Shown: positions 8,736-15,645 of the stretch, one piece after another
How the letters are laid out: each line of letters opens with the position of its first letter
Numbering within the stretch: the stretch's first letter is position 1
Origin: Pontibacterium sp049599735
GTDB lineage: Bacteria > Pseudomonadota > Gammaproteobacteria > Pseudomonadales > Balneatricaceae
Direction: 5' to 3'
Length of the DNA: 35,538 bases
NCBI GenBank assembly: GCA_049599735.1
Contig: JBMYOX010000037.1
Location: forward strand, 1 to 35,538
Notes under the pieces: generated by a model
The model's input: the letters and a program-made list of their open reading frames with translations, nothing else
What the model was told of the DNA's origin: nothing
Databases searched by the model: none
Made by a program: the position numbers and the translations under genes

Positions 8736-10436
8736 TTACAAACCGGTAACAACTTTTGTTGCCACCGCAATCTGATACAGAATTTGTGAAATACTGGTCG
8801 CCAGTTGCAGGTTCTTAGTCGGTACTTCAGGCAAGACCAGAATCTCATCACCCGCCTGGAGCGCTACGTCTTTAGCTGCACGCACCTCCCCGTTCTGACG
8901 TACAATAAGGATCTTCGCTTTATCCGCATGCTGGCTGAATCCGCCGGAGCCATTGATATAATCTTCAACCGTTTTACCCGCTTCAAACACAACCGATTGC
9001 GGCACCAGTACTTCGCCACTGATCAGCAGTGAGTCGGACTTTTCCGGTATGGTAATGATATCGCCGTCCTGCAGACGGATATTGGCAATCTGGTCATTGG
9101 TTGCAACCACCAGGCGTCCGTTAGGCTCAGCCTTAGCTGCTCTGGCAATAAACTGATTAATCAGCTCTGCTTCCTGTATCCGGATAGTCGCTTCCTGAGG
9201 CGTGGATGATGAAGCCCCCAGATAGGTAGATTCCAGGCGTTTCAGGCTCTCTTTCAGCGATGCTTTTTGTCGCAAAGCCACACTTTCGCGGCGCATAGAA
9301 ATGTTTTTTGTGTCGGTAATTTGCTGAGGCACGGCGATGGAATCAAGAAAATCCTGCAACATGACATCACGGGGCAAAGAATAACGGGACGGACCATAGA
9401 AGCTACCCTCAACCTCAACAACGATAGTGTCATAACGCTGATCAGCGCTAAGCAGGACTTCATCACCGTCTTGCAGTAGCTGCTCGTTAAACGCCTGCAA
9501 AGACAGGTATCCGGTCAGAGGCCCCTCAGCCCGGTCTCCGCGCAATAACACATGAGAGACACCCGCCTTCATATGTGCCAGTTTAATCAGCGCACGGCCT
9601 GTCTTTTCGTTTTTTGTCAGCTCATAACGGTAGGATCGCTCAACGTCACCGGCCACTACAACTGAAGCCTCACGTTCTGCAACAACCAGGGTGTCACCAT
9701 CGCGAAACTGTGGCCGGGGCATAGCACCCTGCAACAGGAAGTCATACAGATCTATCGTTTCAATAACTTTATCATTACGCAGTACGCTGATAGTCCGGTA
9801 AGAACCCAGATTTTTATCAATGCCTCCGGCCTGGTCGAGGAAATAGATCACTGAATCATTAGGTGTACCGGCGTAGCGACCGGGGCGGGCTACAAAGCCG
9901 GTGACAAAGACCGCAACAGGCTGCACTCCCTGCACCTGTGTATAAACCTGCACATTTTCCGGATAAACGGAACGCACTGCGGCACGAATACGGCCATCAA
10001 GCGCCTTATGGCTTGAGCCTTGTACCTTCACCGGACCTATGGACGGAATAAATACATTACCCTGAGCATCAACCGGCAATACACGCTCCATGTCAACGGC
10101 CCCCCAGATGCGCAGCACGACCTGGTCACCCGGCGCGATAAGGTAATCCGGATTCAGTCCGTCGGCGCGTAAACCACGAAAGCCGCCTTCAAATAGCTGA
10201 CTGCCAAACGGCTGAATATTCTCTGACTTAGTCAAACCTGCAGAGCCCGGCCGACCATAAGTGCCGGTTTGCCAGCTGACCTTCTGCTGCACCTGCTGGC
10301 CACCGATCTCAGACCCCGCTATCGGGCCAAGATCCCCTGCACTCTCTATCGCCGCATTTGCGCAGGTACAGGCCAACAACCCTATACCGGCTATGACACT
10401 TTTTTTTAAAATTGAAATTTTACCGGACAATTTCAT
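8736..10436 (-). CDS. kpsD: KpsD-like outer-membrane polysaccharide export protein (SLBB domains)
   Basis: The protein has 566 residues against 558 for E. coli KpsD. An N-terminal signal sequence ends near LLACTCANAA. It could be cut by signal peptidase I after ANA (about residue 28), or C23 in LLAC could serve as a lipobox; I cannot decide. A polysaccharide export domain covers about residues 95-190 (YLIAPGDQVVLRIWG, then VFVTGFVARPGRYAG). It is followed by several SLBB-like beta-grasp repeats (for example VVVAGDVERSYRYEL, VVEVEGSFYGPSRYSL, SLLISGEVLVPQSVV). The family forms the periplasm-spanning/outer-membrane conduit for group 2/3 capsules. It sits between a small lipoprotein gene and kpsM, on the same strand. 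Confidence 0.9.
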   Translation of the reverse strand: MKLSGKISILKKSVIAGIGLLACTCANAAIESAGDLGPIAGSEIGGQQVQQKVSWQTGTYGRPGSAGLTKSENIQPFGSQLFEGGFRGLRADGLNPDYLIAPGDQVVLRIWGAVDMERVLPVDAQGNVFIPSIGPVKVQGSSHKALDGRIRAAVRSVYPENVQVYTQVQGVQPVAVFVTGFVARPGRYAGTPNDSVIYFLDQAGGIDKNLGSYRTISVLRNDKVIETIDLYDFLLQGAMPRPQFRDGDTLVVAEREASVVVAGDVERSYRYELTKNEKTGRALIKLAHMKAGVSHVLLRGDRAEGPLTGYLSLQAFNEQLLQDGDEVLLSADQRYDTIVVEVEGSFYGPSRYSLPRDVMLQDFLDSIAVPQQITDTKNISMRRESVALRQKASLKESLKRLESTYLGASSSTPQEATIRIQEAELINQFIARAAKAEPNGRLVVATNDQIANIRLQDGDIITIPEKSDSLLISGEVLVPQSVVFEAGKTVEDYINGSGGFSQHADKAKILIVRQNGEVRAAKDVALQAGDEILVLPEVPTKNLQLATSISQILYQIAVATKVVTGL

Positions 10437-10515
10437 CTATCTATCTCGTTTAAGCTGATCGCAAACAAAAAAAGGAGGGATGTTACTCAACATTCTAAAT
10501 AAACACCGTCACCGG

Positions 10516-10881
10516 TCAGCTGGCAGAACGAACCAGCACCCACCCGGCTTTTCCGGACTGGCAGGCTATATATGCCTTATTGGTGAGCTGATCACTGATA
10601 AGCACCTTACGACATGAACGGCCACTGGCTGCAAAATAAGCCGCTTCAGCAGTCAGGGTTTTGCCCTGGTACTGACCGGACGAGACAAGAAGAGAAACGG
10701 CCTGCAAGTTTTCGGTCAGAGATTCACCCACCAGCGCAGGTAGCAGACGGCTATCAACCGATATAACCAAAGAGGATTTTGGTTCAGTTTTTAGCACAGG
10801 TTGCGAGGTACAAGCCGCCAGAAAAGAGGCCACAAAAAACACGGCAGTCAGGTTAACTAACCGGATAGAACTAAGCTTCAT
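10516..10881 (-). CDS. Small putative lipoprotein at the head of the capsule locus
   Basis: The frame could open 13 codons earlier, but ATG 10881 (MKLSSIRLVNL) is preferred because it starts directly with a signal peptide and gives 121 residues. The lipobox is LAAC, with the acylated cysteine at residue 24, followed by TSQPVLK. After lipid attachment at Thr/Ser rather than Asp, outer-membrane sorting would be expected. The mature part ends in a compact domain with two cysteines (GRSCRKVL and YIACQSGKAGW), which might form a disulfide. I do not recognise the family. It is the first gene after the predicted promoter and lies 79 bases before kpsD, so an accessory role in capsule export or surface attachment is plausible but unproven. 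Confidence 0.75.
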   Translation of the reverse strand: MKLSSIRLVNLTAVFFVASFLAACTSQPVLKTEPKSSLVISVDSRLLPALVGESLTENLQAVSLLVSSGQYQGKTLTAEAAYFAASGRSCRKVLISDQLTNKAYIACQSGKAGWVLVRSAS

Positions 10882-10941
10882 TGATTCGCAATCCCTGGTG
10901 ATAATCGACAAGTAGCACAAATCTTACAACACAACGTCATC

Positions 10942-10970
10942 GTTATACTAACAATAGTTATAGATAACAA
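10942..10970 (-). promoter_or_regulatory. Predicted sigma-70 promoter for the lipoprotein-kpsDMTE operon
   Basis: Reading leftward, TTGTTA (10970-10965) and TATAAC (10947-10942) are separated by exactly 17 bases. The lipoprotein start codon lies about 60 bases downstream. The rest of 10882-11285 has no credible coding sequence, so this is the only well-formed promoter found for the locus. It is a consensus match only. Confidence 0.5.
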
Positions 10971-11257
10971 AACCCATAATTTCACCCGGCACTGTCAGGC
11001 CCTTCAAACAAAAGCCCGCCCCGCTACACCTGCTCGCAGTAAATCGACCTGTAACAGGCGAAAAGAGGCTAGTGACGCACTTTAAGTGCAGCCAGAAAGC
11101 CTTGAAGATTATCGCGCCCGAAACTGACAGCTTCCGTACCAAACAGGCGGCAACGGACATAGCCGCCAATAGCATTTCCAGAGTTTAACAAAAGAAAATA
11201 CTGTCTCGTACCAATAAGGGAAAATGTTATGCGTAGTGATTTTATGCTTTACAGAAA

Positions 11258-11277
11258 CTTATTAAGAAATTAATAAG
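11258..11277. terminator. AT-only hairpin just downstream of tRNA-Ser
   Basis: A perfect 8-base inverted repeat (cttattaa, loop gaaa, ttaataag) lies 8 bases beyond the CCA end of the tRNA. A T-run directly follows the CCA on the transcribed strand. It may help termination or 3' processing, but the stem has few G-C pairs and the T-run lies before it rather than after it. Confidence 0.35.
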
Positions 11278-11285
11278 CTAAAAAA

Positions 11286-11373
11286 TGGCGGTGAGGGAGG
11301 GATTCGAACCCTCGATACCTTGCGGTATACACACTTTCCAGGCGTGCTCCTTCGGCCACTCGGACACCTCACC
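11286..11373 (-). tRNA. tRNA-Ser (anticodon GGA)
   Basis: The complement folds into a complete class II tRNA. It has a GGTGAGG/CCTCACC acceptor stem, an anticodon stem CACGC/GTGTG around the loop CTGGAAA (anticodon GGA, reading UCC and UCU), and a long variable arm TACC-GCAA-GGTA. The T arm is GAGGG-TTCGAAT-CCCTC, and a discriminator G is followed by an encoded CCA. Its 3' end faces the capsule locus. Confidence 0.97.
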
Positions 11374-11422
11374 GTCTCAAAGCAACAGGGCTTGTTGCCA
11401 CCCCGATTACTTGAAGGCGCGT

Positions 11423-11450
11423 ATTCTACCAGAGAATTCCGGTTCGACAA
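11423..11450 (-). promoter_or_regulatory. Predicted promoter of tRNA-Ser
   Basis: Reading leftward, TTGTCG (11450-11445) is followed after 16 bases by TAGAAT (11428-11423), with an extended -10 TG one base upstream. The bases after it (ACGCGCC) form a GC-rich discriminator, as is usual for stringently controlled stable-RNA promoters. The tRNA 5' end lies about 50 bases downstream. Confidence 0.55.
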
Positions 11451-11547
11451 CCCCTTGACGACAATTAATTCAAAATTATCTAACGCCTTGTATTTTCAGG
11501 CAGATTTTCACTGGCTGGCACATTTGCATCGAGCTTGTCTCCCGCGC

Positions 11548-12456
11548 TTAAAAACCCTTCGGCTGGTCGTGGCTATATTCGGTTAACACATCCAGCATCG
11601 CACTGGCAGCGGTTGATAACGGATAACGTTTACGAGTTAAGATACCCACTTTTCGCGTAATTGCCGGTGCTTTTAAAGGTCGCCACTGACCGCCCAGTTG
11701 TTCAATTTGCGGAATACAGAGCGAGGGTACGATGCTCACACCCAGGCCACATACCACCATTCTGATAATCGTCACCAGATGATGGGACTCAAATTCGATG
11801 CTGAGTTTGAATTTTTTTTCTTCTAACGTTCGTTCAATCAGCTCTCGAATACTGGACGGTCGCTGCAGTGCAATAAAGGCATAATCCTTAAGTTGCTGCC
11901 AGGTGAGTGCCTGCTTTTCCAATAGCGCGTGCCCCTGAGGCAATGCCACCACAAAGCGGTCTTCAAACAACGTCTGGAAATGCAGGTCATCACTGACATT
12001 TTCAGGATAAAACGCGATACCAATTTCAACCCGCCCGCTGCGCACCATATCAACCACCATTTCCGCGACTACATCCTGAACAGTCACGTTAATCGATGGA
12101 TAAAGCGCCCTGTAGGCCCCTAAAATACTCGGCAATTGATGTCCTGCGAACGAAGGCATAGCAGCAACAGACAACTTACCCCGTTGCAGGGAAAACAAGT
12201 TATGCAGTTCCAGCATAGCATCATCCCAATCCGCCAGCAGGCGCTCTGCAACCGGGTAAAAAATTTCTCCCTCCGGCGTGAGGGCGAGCATCCTTGTGGA
12301 ACGCACCAACAACGCCCCACCCACCACTTCTTCCAGGTTTTTAATCGCAATACTAAGCGCCGGTTGTGACAGGTACATCAGCTCTGCCGCTTCAGCAAAA
12401 CTCTTCGTCTTCGCAACTGCAACAAAGGCTTTTAACTGCTTTACGGTTACATTCAT
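11548..12456 (-). CDS. LysR-family transcriptional regulator
   Basis: The 302-residue protein has an N-terminal winged helix-turn-helix (residues about 3-62, with KSFAEAAELMYLSQPALSIAIKNLEE) and the LysR wing SRTRMLALTPEG-like segment. A periplasmic-binding-protein-like effector domain spans about 90-295. It is divergent from the CoA-transferase operon, with 135 bases between the two start codons. The usual LysR arrangement therefore makes it the likely regulator of that operon, perhaps responding to a ketoacid or its CoA ester. The effector is not readable from sequence. Length and domain order are normal for the family. Confidence 0.92.
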   Translation of the reverse strand: MNVTVKQLKAFVAVAKTKSFAEAAELMYLSQPALSIAIKNLEEVVGGALLVRSTRMLALTPEGEIFYPVAERLLADWDDAMLELHNLFSLQRGKLSVAAMPSFAGHQLPSILGAYRALYPSINVTVQDVVAEMVVDMVRSGRVEIGIAFYPENVSDDLHFQTLFEDRFVVALPQGHALLEKQALTWQQLKDYAFIALQRPSSIRELIERTLEEKKFKLSIEFESHHLVTIIRMVVCGLGVSIVPSLCIPQIEQLGGQWRPLKAPAITRKVGILTRKRYPLSTAASAMLDVLTEYSHDQPKGF

Positions 12457-12501
12457 AAATTTTATAAATCAATTAGTGAAATTTTTAAATTTGATAAATA
12501 T

Positions 12502-12520
12502 TAGCATCTATTGGATGCTA
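12502..12520. promoter_or_regulatory. Dyad in the LysR/CoA-transferase divergent promoter region
   Basis: A perfect inverted repeat, TAGCATC then TATTG then GATGCTA, lies in the 135-base divergent intergenic region, inside otherwise very AT-rich DNA (12455-12505). It is a good candidate operator for the adjacent LysR protein, although the core does not show the textbook T-N11-A centred on the dyad. Confidence 0.45.
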
Positions 12521-12591
12521 GGGCTTCAGTTATCAGGCGCACAGCGATTTTGTGTTTCTGAAAAGACGACATAACAAGAGGAGCTCTACCC

Positions 12592-13293
12592 ATGTCCGGT
12601 TTTGACAAGGTGGTAAACAGCTACGAGGAAGCGATGGCGGGCCTTGATAGCAGCATGACGGTAATCGCTGGCGGCTTTGGTCTGTGTGGCATCCCGGAAG
12701 GTTGTATTGCCCAGATTAAGAAAATGGGCGCAAAAGACCTGACAATCGTATCCAACAACTGTGGTGTGGATGGTTTTGGCCTGGGCATTCTGCTGGAAGA
12801 TAAGCAGGTTAAAAAGATGATTTCCTCTTATGTGGGCGAGAACGCGTTATTTGAAAAGCAGCTGTTAAACGGTGAACTTGAGGTCGAGCTGACACCTCAG
12901 GGCACACTGGCTGAAAAAATGCGTGCAGGCGGTGCGGGTATTCCGGCTTTTTATACTGCAACCGGTTACGGCACCCTGGTAGGTGAAGGCAAGGATGTGC
13001 GTGAGTTTGATGGCCGCAATTACATTCTGGAAGAATCCATCACCGGTGACTTCGCCATTGTTAAAGGCTGGAAAGCCGACCGTTATGGCAATGTAATTTA
13101 TCGCCATACCGCTCAGAACTTCAATCCGATGGCAGCGACTGCGGGCAAAATCACCGTGGTAGAAGTTGAAGAGATTGTTGAACCTGGCGAACTGGACCCT
13201 GCCCATATTCACACACCGGGTATCTATGTAAACCGTGTGATTAAAGGCACTTTCGAAAAACGTATTGAACAGCGCACCGTGCGCAAAGGTTAA
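12592..13293 (+). CDS. scoA: 3-oxoacid CoA-transferase subunit A
   Basis: The 233-residue protein is the alpha subunit of a type I CoA-transferase. The glycine-rich N-terminal loop GGFGLCGIPEG (residues about 27-37) and the SNNCGVDG segment are family hallmarks, and the length is normal. With subunit B it moves CoA from succinyl-CoA to acetoacetate or a related 3-oxoacid, feeding ketone bodies or ketoacids into acetyl-CoA. An AGAGGAG ribosome-binding site precedes ATG 12592. The stop is 15 bases before the subunit B start. The exact substrate (acetoacetate, 3-oxoadipate or other) cannot be settled from sequence; no aromatic-degradation genes lie nearby, so acetoacetate is the better guess. 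Confidence 0.92.
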   Translation: MSGFDKVVNSYEEAMAGLDSSMTVIAGGFGLCGIPEGCIAQIKKMGAKDLTIVSNNCGVDGFGLGILLEDKQVKKMISSYVGENALFEKQLLNGELEVELTPQGTLAEKMRAGGAGIPAFYTATGYGTLVGEGKDVREFDGRNYILEESITGDFAIVKGWKADRYGNVIYRHTAQNFNPMAATAGKITVVEVEEIVEPGELDPAHIHTPGIYVNRVIKGTFEKRIEQRTVRKG

Positions 13294-13308
13294 GGGAGGA
13301 GATTCACT

Positions 13309-13965
13309 ATGGCACTTTCCCGCGAACAGCTGGCGATGCGCGTTGCACGTGAACTACAGGATGGTTATTACGTAAATTTAGGGATTGGTATCCCAACTCT
13401 GGTGGCAAACTACGTGCCTGAAGGCATGGAAGTCATGCTGCAGTCCGAAAATGGTCTGCTGGGCATGGGCGCCTTCCCAACGGAAGAAACTATTGATGCC
13501 GATATGATTAATGCCGGAAAACAAACGGTGACTTCGATTCCAGGCGCCTCTATTTTCTCTTCGGCTGAATCTTTTGCCATGATCCGTGGTGGCCATGTAG
13601 ATCTGACCGTACTAGGCGCGTTTGAAGTCGATGTGAAAGGCAATATTGCCTCTTACATGATCCCCGGCAAACTGATTAAAGGCATGGGCGGCGCGATGGA
13701 CCTGGTTGCAGGTGCCGATAATATTATTGTCACTATGACTCACGCCTCTAAGCACGGTGAGTCTAAGCTGCTTTCAAAATGCTCACTACCGCTGACAGGC
13801 GCTGGCTGCATTAAGAAAGTGCTGACCGACCTGGCTTACCTGGAAATCAAAGACGGTAAATTCTGGCTGCTGGAACGGGCACCAGGTGTGTCTGTTGAAG
13901 AAATTGTTTCCAAAACAGCAGGTGAATTAGTTGTACCGGATCACGTGCCGGAAATGACGTTCTGA
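13309..13965 (+). CDS. scoB: 3-oxoacid CoA-transferase subunit B
   Basis: The 218-residue beta subunit carries the catalytic glutamate, E47 in QSENGLLGMG, which forms the glutamyl-CoA thioester. The N-terminal YVNLGIGIPTLVANYVP segment is also characteristic. A strong ribosome-binding site (GGGAGGAG) lies in the 15-base gap after scoA, and a strong terminator follows, so this is a two-gene operon. Length and motifs are complete and activity is expected. Confidence 0.93.
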   Translation: MALSREQLAMRVARELQDGYYVNLGIGIPTLVANYVPEGMEVMLQSENGLLGMGAFPTEETIDADMINAGKQTVTSIPGASIFSSAESFAMIRGGHVDLTVLGAFEVDVKGNIASYMIPGKLIKGMGGAMDLVAGADNIIVTMTHASKHGESKLLSKCSLPLTGAGCIKKVLTDLAYLEIKDGKFWLLERAPGVSVEEIVSKTAGELVVPDHVPEMTF

Positions 13966-14043
13966 TTTTGCCGCACACACACGCTTTTTTGCACGGCTTG
14001 TAACATTGCCTCTTCAGATGAGTGTTGCTCATCTTTTTACGGG

Positions 14044-14068
14044 CTCCCGCTTCGGCGGGAGTTTTTTT
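14044..14068 (+). terminator. Intrinsic terminator of scoAB
   Basis: CTCCCGC (14044-14050), a TTCG tetraloop, GCGGGAG (14055-14061) and seven Ts form a textbook Rho-independent terminator about 80 bases after the scoB stop. Confidence 0.93.
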
Positions 14069-14142
14069 ATCTGTAATCCTTACTTTTAAAGCCTGCTTTA
14101 AACCCTTTTCTCAGACCGCATCCAAACTTCCGAAGCTTTAAA

Positions 14143-14976
14143 TCACGGCAGGTAAGGCCTTAAAAAACTGGCAAAACGTGGCACTTTGTTTCGCGTTAAT
14201 CCCGTGTACTTATAAGTCACCCAGGTGCCTATTTCGGGGGGTCTTATCCGCTGTGTATCACTAAACCCCGTACCCAGTTTAAAACGGATACCCGAAGGGG
14301 TTTCAACCAGCAAAGCGCCCAGCTTACCGGTATACTTGCCTTTACCCGGCAAATGCGCGATCACCCGTGCCTCAGCGTCCGACCAGGGTTTGAGCTTAAG
14401 CAGATCATGCGTTCTTGCTGCATGGTACAACGCCTCACCACGATGCAACATCAGCCCTTCCCCGCCACCCTGAACAACCTTATCCAGCCGGGACATTAGC
14501 GCCTGCTCACTGGTTATACGCTGCTGAGGAATCAACTGAACCCAGGATTTATTCACTTCTGCCACAACTGACTCCAGGGTTTTCAGACGCTCAGTAAAGG
14601 CCCCTTTGTGGCCCGGCAAATCAAACAACATATAGTTAACCTGCCGCCACCTTGCCTCATCAGCCTGTCGCCGCCGAACAATACCCGATACTTCATCAAA
14701 CATACCACGGGCTATCCAGAGCTCCCCATCAAGCGCAACCTCCGGCAAAGGCGCGGTGAACCAGAGTGGTGCATTGATCACATTACCCTGTCGGGTTAAC
14801 AGTTGCTGCCCGTTCCAGTAGCCACGCACCCCATCCAGCTTTTCACTGACCCAGAACCGGGACAGATCAGGCTGACGGCTGTAAACACCGGATAACTGAA
14901 GTGGTGGCTGACCTGCCTGCACAGTAAAAGGAAGCCCAACCAGGACTAAAAGAATTATACGAATGTAAAAAAGCAT
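14143..14976 (-). CDS. Periplasmic ATP-dependent DNA ligase (LigE type)
   Basis: The start is taken at ATG 14976. It begins directly with a signal peptide (MLFYIRIILLVLVGL...VQAG) and has a GGGAGG site in front, unlike the ATG 11 codons upstream. The resulting 277-residue protein has the minimal nucleotidyltransferase plus OB-fold layout. Motif I SEKLDG places the AMP-accepting lysine at K46, GEGLMLH is motif IV, LLKLKPW is motif V, and a C-terminal OB region ends WVTYKYTGLTRNKVPR. This small exported ligase class is found in proteobacteria such as Haemophilus and is thought to act on DNA outside the cytoplasm; its role is still debated. It is transcribed alone, towards the scoAB terminator. 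Confidence 0.9.
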   Translation of the reverse strand: MLFYIRIILLVLVGLPFTVQAGQPPLQLSGVYSRQPDLSRFWVSEKLDGVRGYWNGQQLLTRQGNVINAPLWFTAPLPEVALDGELWIARGMFDEVSGIVRRRQADEARWRQVNYMLFDLPGHKGAFTERLKTLESVVAEVNKSWVQLIPQQRITSEQALMSRLDKVVQGGGEGLMLHRGEALYHAARTHDLLKLKPWSDAEARVIAHLPGKGKYTGKLGALLVETPSGIRFKLGTGFSDTQRIRPPEIGTWVTYKYTGLTRNKVPRFASFLRPYLP

Positions 14977-15074
14977 AGAAACATCCTCCCTGATGTAACT
15001 GATTAACACGCATCCTGCGTTTTATATCAAAGTACTACCGTAGTCCCATGGCATCTCAGGACGTTCTTTTTGTA

Positions 15075-15584
15075 CTAGCTCACCACCCTGACCTTGTTAT
15101 TAACATCACGGCTCTTACGGATCAATTCATCACTGGCAATATTCAGCGAGGACTTTGCCAGGCGGTCATAAAGCAATACGTTAACAGTGGCTGCAAGATT
15201 CATACAGCCCACCGTAGGGACGTACACCACCGCATCTGCCTGGTCGATCACTGCCTGAGAGACAGTGCCATCTTCCGGGCCAAAAATATAAAAGGCATGC
15301 TCCGGATGCTGATACTCGGGCAGAGGGATTGCACCTTCAACCAGATCCACACAAATAACCTGTGCGTTTTCAGGTACAGCGGCCAGCAGATCATCAACGC
15401 CGGTTAAGGGAATCGCCCGGCTGGCACTTTTAGTATCGGTATGAAATTTAGCCGCGCGATCATAACGCTGGCCGGTATAAAAAACGGCGTTCACCTGGTA
15501 GCAACCCGCCGCACGCATCACCGCCCCCACGTTTGTGGGGCTTTTCGGATTACTTAATCCGATACTTACACTTAATTCAGTCAT
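15075..15584 (-). CDS. SpoU/TrmH-family RNA 2'-O-methyltransferase
   Basis: This 169-residue protein has the three SPOUT family motifs: NVGAVMRAAG near residues 18-27, IFGPEDGTVS near 99-108, and VPTVGCMNLAATVNVLLYDR near 121-140. The last forms the trefoil-knot SAM site. It is short, close to the size of the catalytic domain alone, with no extra RNA-binding domain at the N-terminus. The likely target is a ribose hydroxyl in tRNA or rRNA; I cannot name the position. It sits alone between the DNA ligase and the chemotaxis receptor genes. Confidence 0.88.
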   Translation of the reverse strand: MTELSVSIGLSNPKSPTNVGAVMRAAGCYQVNAVFYTGQRYDRAAKFHTDTKSASRAIPLTGVDDLLAAVPENAQVICVDLVEGAIPLPEYQHPEHAFYIFGPEDGTVSQAVIDQADAVVYVPTVGCMNLAATVNVLLYDRLAKSSLNIASDELIRKSRDVNNKVRVVS

Positions 15585-15645
15585 TAATCCGCTTAGTCTT
15601 TAATCGGTTAGTTATTGCCACGTATTAAATTGCCAGGATCCGGCC

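Noticed and set aside
10469..10500. AGGAGGG directly followed by ATG on the plus strand
   Set aside because: The site abuts the ATG with no spacing, and the frame that follows runs antisense through the lipoprotein gene.
10948..11175. Minus-strand frame of 75 codons upstream of the capsule lipoprotein
   Set aside because: It overlaps the predicted promoter, has biased Cys/Leu/Ala content typical of chance frames, and shows no ribosome-binding site.
14085..14102. Perfect TTTAAAGC-CT-GCTTTAAA palindrome after the ligase gene
   Set aside because: It has no adjoining T-run and a two-base centre that cannot form a stable hairpin loop. No function is supported beyond a possible binding site.
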